From: Gammaproteobacteria bacterium
GTDB taxonomy: Bacteria; Pseudomonadota; Gammaproteobacteria; Arenicellales; JAOTYS01
Assembly (NCBI GenBank): GCA_029861795.1
Contig: JAOTYS010000002.1
Location: 1-37,230 of the forward strand
Length of the DNA: 37,230 nucleotides
Direction of reading: 5' to 3'
In this document: piece after piece, positions 7,676 to 15,425 of the stretch
Numbering within the stretch: position 1 is the first letter of the stretch
How the letters are laid out: the number at the start of each line of letters is the position of its first letter
Notes under the pieces: model-generated
The model's database searches: none
What the model saw: only the letters and a program-made list of their open reading frames with translations
What the model was told of the DNA's origin: nothing
Position numbers and translations under genes: made by a program

Positions 7676-8209
7676 GTGGAGCTTAAGCGTCGCTGTTTTC
7701 TGAAGAGATCGACCGCTGCAGCCATGGTGCTGCTCGCCAGTCCCAAAGTATTTGCGCACGTGGAAACCGAACGCCGGATTGGTTTTTCGAACCAGCATAC
7801 TGGGGAATTGGTGGACGCCGTCTATTGGGCGGATGGTCAATACGTTCCGGATGAATTGGCGCGGATTAATCATGTGCTGCGAGACCACCGGACAGATGAC
7901 ATATTTCCAATCGAGCCAGGTCTGCTCGACGTGCTTCATAATCTGCGTAGATTGACTGGCTTAGCGAAGCCGTTTGATTTGGTCTCTGGTTATAGGTCAC
8001 CAAAGACCAACGCTATGCTCCATGAAACCACGAAAGGAGTCGCCAAAAAAAGTTTTCACATGATGGGAATGGCGGCCGACGTATGGATTGCGGGTTACGA
8101 TTTGAGGCGGTTACGCGATGCGGCGGTTTCTCTAAAGGCTGGTGGTGTCGGCTACTATGCAAAATCGGGTTTCATTCACGTCGATATTGGTCGCACACGT
8201 TATTGGTAG
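7676..8209 (+). CDS. mepK: DUF882/peptidase M15 family murein endopeptidase (YcbK/MepK type)
   Basis: A Zn-dependent peptidase of the M15/DUF882 family; the E. coli homologue MepK cleaves 3-3 cross-links made by L,D-transpeptidases. The N-terminus has a twin-arginine-like signal (KRRCFLKRS) then a hydrophobic segment ending near VFAHVE. Metal-site motifs are visible: SGYRSPKTN, SFHMMGMAADVW and FIHVDIG. The chosen start is GTG 7676 (177 aa), preceded by GGGAGGA; the GTG at 7646 would place that ribosome-binding site inside the gene. It follows ldtD by 35 nt, so both are probably co-transcribed and act together in wall remodelling. Confidence 0.9.
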   Translation: MELKRRCFLKRSTAAAMVLLASPKVFAHVETERRIGFSNQHTGELVDAVYWADGQYVPDELARINHVLRDHRTDDIFPIEPGLLDVLHNLRRLTGLAKPFDLVSGYRSPKTNAMLHETTKGVAKKSFHMMGMAADVWIAGYDLRRLRDAAVSLKAGGVGYYAKSGFIHVDIGRTRYW

Positions 8210-8372
8210 GCGGCTCATATCTTGCGGAGAACGGCACGTAACATCCCATCCCCGCTGCAGATAAAAACGAGGGACTAGAGCGGGCTTGCGACATCGTAGT
8301 TTTCGTTCTTAGTAGTTGTGTAATATCTAGTTATTCGGGACGATCCACCGCTAGCGCTAAACTTACCCCAAT

Positions 8373-8414
8373 TTGACGTTCATCAAGGCGGCCTCGCCGG
8401 GGCCGTCTAATAAT
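8373..8414 (+). promoter_or_regulatory. FNR-type box and -10 of the Spy-like gene
   Basis: TTGAC-GTTC-ATCAA (8373-8386) differs from the consensus at one position. AATAAT (five of six) begins at 8409, exactly 29.5 nt from the box centre. Predicted transcript start is near 8421, 33 nt before the ATG at 8454. Confidence 0.78.
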
Positions 8415-8453
8415 ATTACGTTGTCTCGAACCAAATTAAGGAGATCGGCTCTT

Positions 8454-9071
8454 ATGAGTACAAGGCTAATTTTTTCACTACGATCTGCGATCCTCGGCAC
8501 TGCTCTTATTCTGAGCGTTGGCAGTATCGACACCGTTCGAGCGCACTCGGATGATGGAGACGATGACTCGGGCTGTGGCTCGGCTATGGGGATGAGGGGC
8601 CACGGGGGCATGCAGGGGCAAGGACACATGGGAATGATGGGCCACGGAATGGGGCACATGGGAATGATGGGTCACGGAATGGGGCACATGGGAATGACGG
8701 GGCTTATGGGTATGGACGGAAGGTGGGGAGCCCAGCGCTGGCTCGACCTAAGCGATGAGCAGCAAGCGAGTATCGACACCATCACCGATGAACAGCGCCG
8801 TGCCCAGTGGGATTCCATGGGCAAGATCATGGATGAGCAATCGCAATTGCGTCGTTTGTGGTCAGCGCGGCCCCGTGATGCCAAGGCCATCGGTGACGGG
8901 TACGGTCGCATGTTCGCTCACATGCAGAGTGCAATTACTACCGTTGTCGAGGCACAGAATCGAATCGACGAGATACTTACCGCTGAGCAACGAGAGCAGC
9001 TGCACCAAATGCAACGCGGCCGCTGCAAGGGCTCGCATGGCGCGGGTATGGGTCACGGAATGATGGACTAA
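8454..9071 (+). CDS. Periplasmic Met/His-rich Spy/CpxP/ZraP-like protein
   Basis: A 205-residue exported protein: a signal peptide (about 1-30, ending VRAHS), an acidic patch, a Met/Gly/His-rich repeat (MGMMGHGMGH units), and a helical domain with the LDLSDEQQ and LTAEQREQL motifs typical of LTXXQ (Spy/CpxP/ZraP) chaperones. The tail again has GHGMMD. Met/His repeats suggest binding of copper, zinc or nickel; the chaperone role is by family. ATG 8454 is chosen because AAGGAGAT lies upstream and the predicted transcript starts at about 8421; the longer frame from 8373 lacks a signal peptide at its start. An FNR-type box controls it. Confidence 0.85.
   Translation: MSTRLIFSLRSAILGTALILSVGSIDTVRAHSDDGDDDSGCGSAMGMRGHGGMQGQGHMGMMGHGMGHMGMMGHGMGHMGMTGLMGMDGRWGAQRWLDLSDEQQASIDTITDEQRRAQWDSMGKIMDEQSQLRRLWSARPRDAKAIGDGYGRMFAHMQSAITTVVEAQNRIDEILTAEQREQLHQMQRGRCKGSHGAGMGHGMMD
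8625..8700 (+). repeat. 30-bp in-frame tandem repeat (2.5 copies) in the Spy-like gene
   Basis: Units at 8625-8654 and 8655-8684 differ at one base; a partial third runs 8685-8700. Each unit encodes HMGMMGHGMG. Near identity points to recent slippage expansion. Confidence 0.9.
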
Positions 9072-9216
9072 TAGCGCGAGGATGCACGTAGTTTCTGTCC
9101 CACGCCCTGGCCTCAACGCCGAGCGCTTTCTTTGGACACGGACCGATCTCGTGGGGCAGGTCGACTAGATTGACACCGAGCACCCCACAAGATCGCGTAT
9201 CATCTGAGGTCAGAGT

Positions 9217-9807
9217 TCAAGCGGGTCTGACGGGAATATTACGTCCTTTTTTCTTGGCCTGTTTAGACTTGTGTGCGACGACCTTAAGTAGGCCTTTCGA
9301 AAAATCGGCGTCCACCTTGCTTGTATCCACGTCCTCCGGCAGACGAAAAGTACGGCGAAAATTGCCGTAGCGTCGCTCTTTGAGGTGGTAATCTTTGTCA
9401 GACTTCTCTCGCTCTTCGCGCTTTTCACCCTTTATGGTGAGAACATCATCGCTTAAGGAAACATCCAGATCTTTTTCGTCCAATCCAGGGAGTTCGGCGG
9501 TGATCTCATAGGTCTTGTCAGTTTCGGTCATGTCCATTCGCGGAGACATGTCCCACGGGCGACCACGGAATGGTATTTCAATGTCCTTAAACACATCCAG
9601 GTCCGGCCATAATCTTCGTGACCACAGGTCAGGCCAATGATGAAGATATCTGTCGAATAGGCCTTCCACCTCTGCACGCAAACTGGCGAGAGGATACTGA
9701 GGTTCAGGTTTACTTTCGACCGGTGTGCTTTGGACCGGTGTGCTCTTGGTCTTACGCTTGGACTTGCTCTTTTTCTTCGCGGCTACTTTTGTCGTCTTCT
9801 TTACCAT
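9217..9807 (-). CDS. Hsp20/alpha-crystallin family small heat shock protein with Lys-rich N-terminal tail
   Basis: ATP-independent holdase chaperone. The alpha-crystallin domain spans about 90-185 (MDMTETDKTYEITAELPGL, LTIKGEKREE, FRRTFRLP, and the core SKGLLKVV). The first 30 residues are a basic, disordered Lys/Thr/Ser/Pro tail, longer than in E. coli IbpA/B. Start ATG 9807 follows AGGAGG at seven bases; the TTG six bases upstream is rejected. At 196 aa it is slightly long for the family. A near-consensus FNR box with a correctly spaced -10 lies upstream, so it seems induced by oxygen limitation; no sigma-32 site is obvious. Confidence 0.93.
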   Translation of the reverse strand: MVKKTTKVAAKKKSKSKRKTKSTPVQSTPVESKPEPQYPLASLRAEVEGLFDRYLHHWPDLWSRRLWPDLDVFKDIEIPFRGRPWDMSPRMDMTETDKTYEITAELPGLDEKDLDVSLSDDVLTIKGEKREEREKSDKDYHLKERRYGNFRRTFRLPEDVDTSKVDADFSKGLLKVVAHKSKQAKKKGRNIPVRPA

Positions 9808-9851
9808 GGTCAACCCTCCTAATCTGTTTGCAATATTGAGATAACGTACAC

Positions 9852-9893
9852 ATGATCTAGGTTATCGGGCGGCTACGCTCTGATTTAGATCAA
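9852..9893 (-). promoter_or_regulatory. FNR-type box and -10 of the Hsp20 gene
   Basis: CTGAT-TTAG-ATCAA (9880-9893) has one mismatch. On the minus strand GATCAT (9857-9852) begins 29.5 nt from the box centre. Confidence 0.72.
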
Positions 9894-9962
9894 AAATCCT
9901 ACAGTGAGAGGTCTCTTGCTGCAAGTGTACGATTTCTCCCTGTCGGGCCGGGGATATCGTCA

Positions 9963-10448
9963 TCAATGCTTATGGTCACTTTGTGAGACTGCATCAGCCA
10001 AAGCCTTGAGGACGTCTGTAGCCGATATAATGCCGATCGGTTTGCGCCCTCTACAGACGATCACACGGTGCACGTGATGGCGAATCATCTTGCGGGCGAC
10101 TTTTTCCGCGTTCAGTCGTTCACTCACAGAGTAAACGATAGGGTTCATGACGTCGGCAACATATCCCGTATTGCAATCTTCCAGCTGAAAGCCACGTGGG
10201 ATGTGTTGCCCTTCAATACGTGCTGACTGATAGAAAAGCGAGTCAAATACTAGCTCATCATCTCGAGTCAGATTGTAGGCAACGAGATCAGATTGAGAGA
10301 TTACTCCAATGACATCGCCATTGTCATCTATGACCGGGGCACCCGAAATACCTTTCTCGACAAAAAGCTTGAAAACGTCGCGCAGATCTGTGTCCGTGGA
10401 TACGCAGACAACCTCTCGGGTCATGATATCGCGTGCTAGCCGGTTCAT
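9963..10448 (-). CDS. CBS-domain pair protein
   Basis: A 161-residue cytoplasmic protein made of two CBS motifs: residues about 8-60 (ARDIMTREVVCVSTDTDLRD, GAPVIDDNGDVIGVIS) and about 95-155 (VADVMNPIVYSVSER, HHVHRVIVCRGRKPIGIIS). Stand-alone CBS pairs bind adenine nucleotides and sense energy charge; the ligand here is unknown. It diverges from the GYD-domain gene across a perfect FNR box, with a -10 (TATCAG) 29.5 nt from its centre. A role as a low-oxygen energy sensor is inference. Confidence 0.9.
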   Translation of the reverse strand: MNRLARDIMTREVVCVSTDTDLRDVFKLFVEKGISGAPVIDDNGDVIGVISQSDLVAYNLTRDDELVFDSLFYQSARIEGQHIPRGFQLEDCNTGYVADVMNPIVYSVSERLNAEKVARKMIRHHVHRVIVCRGRKPIGIISATDVLKALADAVSQSDHKH

Positions 10449-10484
10449 TCTGGGATTTCTCTTGTCTAAGTAGAATAGGGATTA

Positions 10485-10554
10485 CTGATATTCTATCTTC
10501 CGGTCACAGGTATTGATCCAAATCAACTATCTTCTCCAATGAACGCGTGATCAT
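10485..10554. promoter_or_regulatory. Perfect FNR box serving divergent CBS and GYD genes
   Basis: TTGAT-CCAA-ATCAA at 10513-10526. Minus strand: TATCAG at 10490-10485. Plus strand: GATCAT at 10549-10554. Both hexamers begin exactly 29.5 nt from the centre, so one dimer site could activate either direction as a class II promoter. Confidence 0.87.
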
Positions 10555-10582
10555 CATCACTCCGATGCAAGGAGATGTAGTG

Positions 10583-10894
10583 ATGATTACGTTTGTCATG
10601 CTGTCAAGATTGTCGCCCGGTGTGCTGCGGGAGCCGAAATCTCTCGAAGATCTGGAAAAGGCGGCAATGGAGCGGGTGCGTGCAGAGTGTCCTAATGTCG
10701 AATGGATTAGTAACTATGCAGTTATGGGTCCCTGGGATTATCTCGATATCTTTCGAGCGCCGGATATAGATACCGCTAGCAAAGTGTCGACGTTGATACG
10801 CACGTTTGGTCATGCGCATACAGAAATTTGGACCGCAGTGGAGTGGCGAACCTTTAAAGACACTATCCGGGAGCTGCAGGTGAGCGAACAGTAG
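10583..10894 (+). CDS. GYD domain protein
   Basis: A 103-residue protein beginning MITFVMLSRLSPG, typical of the GYD family, with the WDYLDIFRAPD segment and a ferredoxin-like alpha/beta fold implied. Biochemical function of the family is not established. ATG 10583 is chosen since AAGGAG lies eight to ten bases upstream and the predicted transcript starts near 10561; the longer frame from 10547 starts before it. Controlled by the shared FNR box. Confidence 0.85.
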   Translation: MITFVMLSRLSPGVLREPKSLEDLEKAAMERVRAECPNVEWISNYAVMGPWDYLDIFRAPDIDTASKVSTLIRTFGHAHTEIWTAVEWRTFKDTIRELQVSEQ

Positions 10895-10949
10895 CCGGAT
10901 GTTGAAAAGCGCCTATTGAGGACCGTGGGATCAGAGTTCTGGTTGAAGG

Positions 10950-11513
10950 TCATGTCTCCATGTGATGTTTGCCAATGGTGACCTGACGAGCCTGCGGTCC
11001 TTTGTTCCCTTGTTCCTCTATATATAAGACTTCCGTCCCCGGATTCAAAAAGCCGAAGTCTCCATTAATTAAGCTATTGCGCTCGAAATAGACCTCACGC
11101 TTATCGGGTGTCAGCAAGAAACCGTATCCTTGTTCCGGAAACACTCTGAGTACCTTGGCATGGAGGTGTGCCTCATGGGTCTTAACGTCGCCGCGCTGGC
11201 GGCGGGCGTAGTCCTGGAGTTGTCGTTTTGCAGCGTCAAACGCGTCGCGAATGGCTACGTAGACATCCTCGTGAGAACCATGGGCAGCGGGGTCACGGTT
11301 GACCACGATCTCACCGCCGGGTACTCCGATGTCCAGCCGAATATGATAGAGGTTACCCTTGCGGTGATGAGAGTGGGGCGCCTCAACCATAACTCGACAA
11401 CTCATGATGTGATCATAGAAATTGGATAGTTGCTCAGCTCTTTTGCGAATGGCGGCTTCAATTGCATCCGATTGTTGTAATCGCCGCCATGTGATTTGTA
11501 AGGGTAATTTCAT
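10950..11513 (-). CDS. Ribosome hibernation (HPF/RaiA-like) domain fused to a cold-shock domain
   Basis: Residues 1 to about 110 resemble the S30AE/HPF/RaiA fold (ITWRRLQQSDAIEAAI, HHRKGNLYHIRLDI, YVAIRDAFDAAKRQLQDY). Residues about 117-180 form a cold-shock domain with RNP-1-like GYGFL and RNP-2-like VYFERNSL. HPF-type proteins bind the 30S mRNA/tRNA channel and silence ribosomes; a cold-shock domain would add RNA binding, replacing the dimerisation tail of long HPF. At 187 aa this is a fusion, not the short enterobacterial form. It lies 29 nt downstream of a small gene in one operon with an FNR box, pointing to ribosome storage under oxygen limitation. Confidence 0.88.
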   Translation of the reverse strand: MKLPLQITWRRLQQSDAIEAAIRKRAEQLSNFYDHIMSCRVMVEAPHSHHRKGNLYHIRLDIGVPGGEIVVNRDPAAHGSHEDVYVAIRDAFDAAKRQLQDYARRQRGDVKTHEAHLHAKVLRVFPEQGYGFLLTPDKREVYFERNSLINGDFGFLNPGTEVLYIEEQGNKGPQARQVTIGKHHMET

Positions 11514-11542
11514 AGTGAGATCAGTACGTTAGCGGGTTAAGT

Positions 11543-11782
11543 TTAGCTACGATAACAAGAGCCGGCGCGAACCCATACACCGGGTGGTTCGCAGCGTAAC
11601 AGTTCGTCCCCACTGCAGATATATTGTCCAATGGGATAGTCCTCATTATTGAAGTAGCACACGCCTGTTTCCAGCTCTAAGTCCAGAGACGTCTCATCGA
11701 GATCGGCGTCATCAAAGATTGGAGAATTCTTTGCAGTGGGGTCGGGTGCGCCCACCGACGGTGCATCGATATGTTCAGCCAT
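11543..11782 (-). CDS. Small cysteine-containing protein, DUF1496-like
   Basis: A 79-residue protein. The first half is acidic and low-complexity; the second holds GVCYFNNEDYPIGQYICSGD and LLRCEPPGVWVRAGSC, four cysteines in a pattern reminiscent of DUF1496/YnjH-type proteins. That match is from memory and weak. No signal peptide is visible. ATG 11782 follows GGGGA at a good distance; the upstream start at 11854 lies before the predicted transcript start (about 11848). It leads the operon with the HPF-cold-shock gene. Function unknown. Confidence 0.65.
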   Translation of the reverse strand: MAEHIDAPSVGAPDPTAKNSPIFDDADLDETSLDLELETGVCYFNNEDYPIGQYICSGDELLRCEPPGVWVRAGSCYRS

Positions 11783-11854
11783 ACAGTTCCCCTTGTTTAA
11801 GCCTAGGATAGCGATGATCTTTAGACGAAGATCATCATTCAATACTTCTTGCAT

Positions 11855-11896
11855 ATGCTATTGACCCTAACAATAGAGTCCATTGATCCAGATCAA
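11855..11896 (-). promoter_or_regulatory. Perfect FNR box and -10 of the small-protein/HPF-CSD operon
   Basis: TTGAT-CCAG-ATCAA at 11883-11896; on the minus strand TAGCAT (11860-11855) begins 29.5 nt from its centre. It lies just past the end of the DUF1614 gene, so it serves only the downstream pair. Confidence 0.83.
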
Positions 11897-11905
11897 TATC
11901 ACCAA

Positions 11906-12562
11906 TCAGGCAAGCAGGACTGCCACAAGCCCGCTCAGGAAGATGCCGTCAAAGGTTCCTCCGCCACCAATGGAGGCGAGTGGTGTGCCAAGTTTGCGAA
12001 TGGATCCGAGGCGTAGGATATCTGCACCAATGAGTACACCCATAGTGCCTGCAATATAGGCAAGTGGGGCGCTTTGCTCCGCGTTTGTCAGTGTGGAAGT
12101 CAATGCCGCGCTTATGGGCGCGACAAACATAGGCATCCCTATTCCAAGGCCGGGTATTGATCGGCTCGTTAGGCGACTAATCAGCGTAACCGAGGCAACC
12201 ACAATAATGATTTCAAGTGGATTCAGCGATTTATACCAGATGAGGTAGATTGAAAACGCCACAGGTATGACGCACCCCCCTGCGTTAACCGCGACCAAAG
12301 TCTTCCCGGTGAATTCGATCTTTGGATATTGATTCCACCATGGCGACAGAGGGCGTGGAGCAGCAGGTGGGGCCTCTGATTTGATTGTGAAGAGAGGCAG
12401 GTTGATGCCTGCGCCTACTAGTGAAATCAGCAATAAAAGGAATGCAGATTCCTTTGATAGGCCAATTTTGTCAAAAGCAATGGTCAGCGCCTGGAGTTGC
12501 ACCGCAATGGCGACAAAAGCCAACAAGAACAATATGAGAAATAATGACGATCTAGATTGCAT
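11906..12562 (-). CDS. DUF1614 family integral membrane protein
   Basis: A 218-residue hydrophobic protein with about six membrane helices and the conserved features I associate with DUF1614: a first helix (FLILFLLAFVAIAV), GAGINLPLF, AVNAGGCVIPV, a GIGMP loop and the Gly-rich SIGGGGTFDGIFL near the end. Function is unknown. It starts 36 nt after the stop of rtcA and is very likely in the same transcript, so it may share RNA-repair-linked regulation without taking part in it. Confidence 0.82.
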   Translation of the reverse strand: MQSRSSLFLILFLLAFVAIAVQLQALTIAFDKIGLSKESAFLLLLISLVGAGINLPLFTIKSEAPPAAPRPLSPWWNQYPKIEFTGKTLVAVNAGGCVIPVAFSIYLIWYKSLNPLEIIIVVASVTLISRLTSRSIPGLGIGMPMFVAPISAALTSTLTNAEQSAPLAYIAGTMGVLIGADILRLGSIRKLGTPLASIGGGGTFDGIFLSGLVAVLLA

Positions 12563-12598
12563 CGAGGATAAAGGAAAGAATATGTGCAGCTCGGCGAG

Positions 12599-13621
12599 CT
12601 ATCGCAAGCTAATGGACCAAATATCGTCCCCGATCTCGGTACAGCACACCGAGATGTCCACAAACTTTTTGATCACTTCGATGTTGGTGAGTGCATGGGA
12701 ACTTGGTTTCAATGTGACGAAAGAACCTCTACCGGCGAGAGCAAGGGGCACGAGTAATTGATCTGCTAGGTGATGTCCTACCGCGACTTCCGCTCGCAGA
12801 TAACGGTCCACCTCCTTTACCACTTTCTCGGCGACCGTTTCAGCACGAATCCCGCGTTGACCGAAACCCGTAAAGACCTCGGTTACGCTCTGGGATTTGA
12901 CCACTACCATTACCACATTACCTGGCCCTTTTGCCGAGGCCGACCTGTCGAGGACCAATTCACTTGATTTCAGCTTGAGCATTTTGCCGATGGTCTTCAA
13001 TTCTCTATGTCCAATGTGCTCAGGGAGGTTTGCTAGGAGTGCGTGTGCATACTTCTGTAGTATCTCACCGCGCTCAAGCAAGTCTAAGCCGTGCAATTGT
13101 TCTGCAGGCCTTATGGAAACACGCATTAGGCCTCCGCCGGCAGGATAGAACCCGGGGCGATCGAGCGTGGCTTCGACACATGGGCCCAGGCATTTAATGA
13201 GTGGCAAATAGGCGAGGGCGAGAAAATCAAATGGCGGGGCGAACGGGTTATGTGTACCGCCCTCAAGGACTAACTCAGAACGAGCATTAGCGCTGATCAA
13301 CGCGGGCAATACTGTCTGCAGCACCAGGGTAACACTGCCCGCGGTCCCAATATCGAAACGATATGTGCCGGGCGTGATTTGTTGCGGAACAAAGGTCAGT
13401 TCGCGAGATCCGATGACGGCGCCGGTGACTCGAGCATCACTAATCTGTTTCGCAGCAGCGACGGCGGCGAGATGCTGATGCATTAGCCCTGGTCTATCGC
13501 GTAGCGCGCGTATGTTAAAGATGCGAAAAGGGACTTCCAGGCAAAGAGATAGGGCCAGTGATGAGCGCAGGATCTGACCTCCACCCTCACCCATGGCGCC
13601 GTCGATGGTTTGCATCCTCAT
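12599..13621 (-). CDS. rtcA: RNA 3'-terminal phosphate cyclase
   Basis: RtcA converts RNA 3'-phosphates to 2',3'-cyclic phosphates using ATP and an adenylated histidine. The N-terminus TIDGAMGEGGGQILRSSLALS is the family signature; also visible are RPGLMHQHLAAV, GGTHNPFAPPFD, FYPAGGG and the nucleophile region GHHLADQLLVPLAL. From ATG 13621 (or 13615) the length is 340 aa, the normal size. The open frame continues 90 codons upstream, but this part crosses an intrinsic terminator and has no RtcA homology, so it is taken as leader. DUF1614 follows. No sigma-54/RtcR arrangement as in E. coli is seen. Confidence 0.93.
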   Translation of the reverse strand: MRMQTIDGAMGEGGGQILRSSLALSLCLEVPFRIFNIRALRDRPGLMHQHLAAVAAAKQISDARVTGAVIGSRELTFVPQQITPGTYRFDIGTAGSVTLVLQTVLPALISANARSELVLEGGTHNPFAPPFDFLALAYLPLIKCLGPCVEATLDRPGFYPAGGGLMRVSIRPAEQLHGLDLLERGEILQKYAHALLANLPEHIGHRELKTIGKMLKLKSSELVLDRSASAKGPGNVVMVVVKSQSVTEVFTGFGQRGIRAETVAEKVVKEVDRYLRAEVAVGHHLADQLLVPLALAGRGSFVTLKPSSHALTNIEVIKKFVDISVCCTEIGDDIWSISLR

Positions 13622-13723
13622 CGTATCGATTATGCCGTGACCGAGCCTTGGGCCGGGGATTGTCCGGGAGCGATCAACAGGCTGCTTATCGAAGTTAGAA
13701 AACCGGAGTTCACTTTGGGCTTG

Positions 13724-13755
13724 AAAAAAAGAGGGGTCACCTCGCAGTGACCTCT
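13724..13755 (-). terminator. Intrinsic terminator in the rtcA leader (attenuator or end of a small RNA)
   Basis: On the minus strand AGAGGTCAC (13755-13747), a 6-base loop and GTGACCCCTCT (13740-13730) form a stem (nine pairs with a two-base bulge) followed directly by seven T. It lies about 100 nt upstream of the rtcA start and points towards rtcA. No coding gene ends here, so it terminates either an unannotated transcript or the rtcA leader itself. Confidence 0.75.
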
Positions 13756-13877
13756 TGGGGTTCACCAAAACGCTGCAATACGTTACAAACAATGCCATTA
13801 ACCACATCGTCAATGCAGTGATATGGATCAAAGCTAAGCAACAATAGCCGAAAAGAATCCGATACATCGGCACAGAT

Positions 13878-13918
13878 TTGATCCTAATCAAAGCGCCTAC
13901 CTCAGAAATTGGAAGAAT
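13878..13918. promoter_or_regulatory. Perfect FNR box between the rtcA leader and the BON-domain gene
   Basis: TTGAT-CCTA-ATCAA at 13878-13891. Towards the BON gene, AAGAAT (13913-13918) begins 28.5 nt from the centre. Towards rtcA no good hexamer is at 29.5 nt; TATTGT (13846-13841) is farther away. Control of the BON gene is therefore better supported than control of rtcA. Confidence 0.75.
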
Positions 13919-13971
13919 CAGCGTTCATTACTAGGAACCATTTTGGTTTGCACTCGGAATCGACTTAGCAC

Positions 13972-14694
13972 GTGCGTAGCGACGAAGTTCTAGAACAGGT
14001 AAGGATCGCTTTACGTAGCGATCCACGAGTAGATTTGGGGCGGTATCCCATTGACATGCACTTTGATGCAGGGGTGCTGACACTAAGCGGTGAGGTGGGC
14101 ACTGTGGCGGCGAAGAAGCTTGCTCTCGAGCGGGCTGCTGCGCTCGAGTGTGTCAATTCCATCGTAGATCGCTTGCATATCATGCCGACGAAACGCTCTG
14201 GTGATGGTGTCATCCGCCATCACATAAGAGATGGCTTGCTGGGTGATCCAGCAATGCGGGACTGTTCAGTTCGGGTTCGAGTGGGAGCAACAGTGGAGAT
14301 GGCAAGGGATCTTGCTCCGGGATCGCCTTACAGCATTGAGATCTCGGTAAATGATGGAGTGGCTACTCTCGACGGTGAAGTCCCAAGTCTTTGTCACAAG
14401 CGGCTCGCCGGTGTGCTTGCATGGTGGATACCCAGTTGCAGGGACGTCATTAATGGGTTGGCAGAGGTGCCTGCGCAGCAAGATGACGACGGTGAGCTGG
14501 TGGACGCTGTACAGCTTGTTTTAGAAAGAAATCGCTTAGTCGACGCTACACACGTCAAGGTCAGTGCTGAGCATTATATTGTGACTTTAGAGGGGTATGT
14601 AACCAGTCGGGAACAACGAGCTATGACAGAGTCCGATGCATGGTATGTATTCGGTGTAGACGATGTAAGAAATAAGCTCGAAGTCAGGCCCTAG
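13972..14694 (+). CDS. BON-domain repeat protein
   Basis: A 240-residue protein with three BON-like segments: about 3-70 (LEQVRIALRSDP, GVLTLSGEVG), 75-158 (VRHHIRDGLLGDP-like start, DGVATLDGEVPS) and 170-238 (ELVDAVQLVLERN, IVTLEGYVTS). BON domains are thought to bind phospholipids or attach to membranes; many such proteins respond to osmotic or envelope stress. No signal peptide is evident at the GTG start 13972, so location is uncertain. A perfect FNR box lies about 87 bp upstream. Confidence 0.82.
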   Translation: MRSDEVLEQVRIALRSDPRVDLGRYPIDMHFDAGVLTLSGEVGTVAAKKLALERAAALECVNSIVDRLHIMPTKRSGDGVIRHHIRDGLLGDPAMRDCSVRVRVGATVEMARDLAPGSPYSIEISVNDGVATLDGEVPSLCHKRLAGVLAWWIPSCRDVINGLAEVPAQQDDDGELVDAVQLVLERNRLVDATHVKVSAEHYIVTLEGYVTSREQRAMTESDAWYVFGVDDVRNKLEVRP

Positions 14695-14778
14695 CGTCAG
14701 TTGTGGCGTGACTGCGCTATTGCATCGTTCGCTTAAGTAGTTGTTTGAGTTGTGGGGCAGGGTGGGTTGTTATCGCAC

Positions 14779-15363
14779 TTAACGTCCGAATGCGTAGATT
14801 AACAGTACGGTGATCAATGCGATCAAGACCATGCGGCCACCGCTTTTGAGCCAGAATTCACCGCCGATTCGTCCGAGGAAGACACCGAGGAGGAAAATGA
14901 CAATAAACGCGATGCCAATAGAGCATTGAATCGGATCCAGTGGCAGCTCGACATCAGTGAAGGCTGAGAACCATATTGGTGTGATAATAATCAATGCAAT
15001 AAGAAATGGTGCCATACCGTTGACCAAGGCGATCAGCCAAGGGATTAGGCGTGCCGCGGCACCATGAGCTGTTTCTCCTAGATCGGTAACCATGGCATTC
15101 TCCAGCTCTTTGAGTGCCTTCTTGCGCTCAGCGGTCTCACTTACGTAAGCGCTTGTCAATCCGCTCATGGCGAGAGCGATTGCGGCCCCCAAACATGCGC
15201 TAATGACAACCCGCAAGGCCACGGTACCGCTGAGATGAAATCCCAGCATTAACCCAAGCATTGTGAGTGCCCCATCAAATCCGTTTGTGACAAAATAGCG
15301 CCGTGCGATTTCCTGAGAACTTGTAAGGCGTAGCAGGAAACGTAGCCGCTTGATCGCTGTCAT
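14779..15363 (-). CDS. VIT1/CCC1-like membrane transporter
   Basis: A 194-residue protein with five membrane helices. The N-terminal RRYFVTNGFDGALTMLGLMLGF resembles the conserved first helix of VIT1/CCC1 iron/manganese transporters; a charged cytosolic helix (SETAERKKALKELENAM) separates helices 2 and 3, as in the family. It is shorter than yeast CCC1 but normal for prokaryotic forms. The substrate (Fe2+ or Mn2+) is by family only. It follows the DUF211 gene by 62 nt and the DksA-like gene farther upstream, probably as one transcript. Confidence 0.8.
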   Translation of the reverse strand: MTAIKRLRFLLRLTSSQEIARRYFVTNGFDGALTMLGLMLGFHLSGTVALRVVISACLGAAIALAMSGLTSAYVSETAERKKALKELENAMVTDLGETAHGAAARLIPWLIALVNGMAPFLIALIIITPIWFSAFTDVELPLDPIQCSIGIAFIVIFLLGVFLGRIGGEFWLKSGGRMVLIALITVLLIYAFGR

Positions 15364-15425
15364 GAGTTATGCAAATGCCGAATCCCAATGCGTGAAAGGC
15401 AGTTCAAGCCGAGGCTTGCGCGCCG

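Noticed and set aside
13622..13891. 90-codon in-frame extension upstream of rtcA with a hydrophobic segment
   Set aside because: It crosses an intrinsic terminator, has no ribosome-binding site, and RtcA homology begins only at about 13615.
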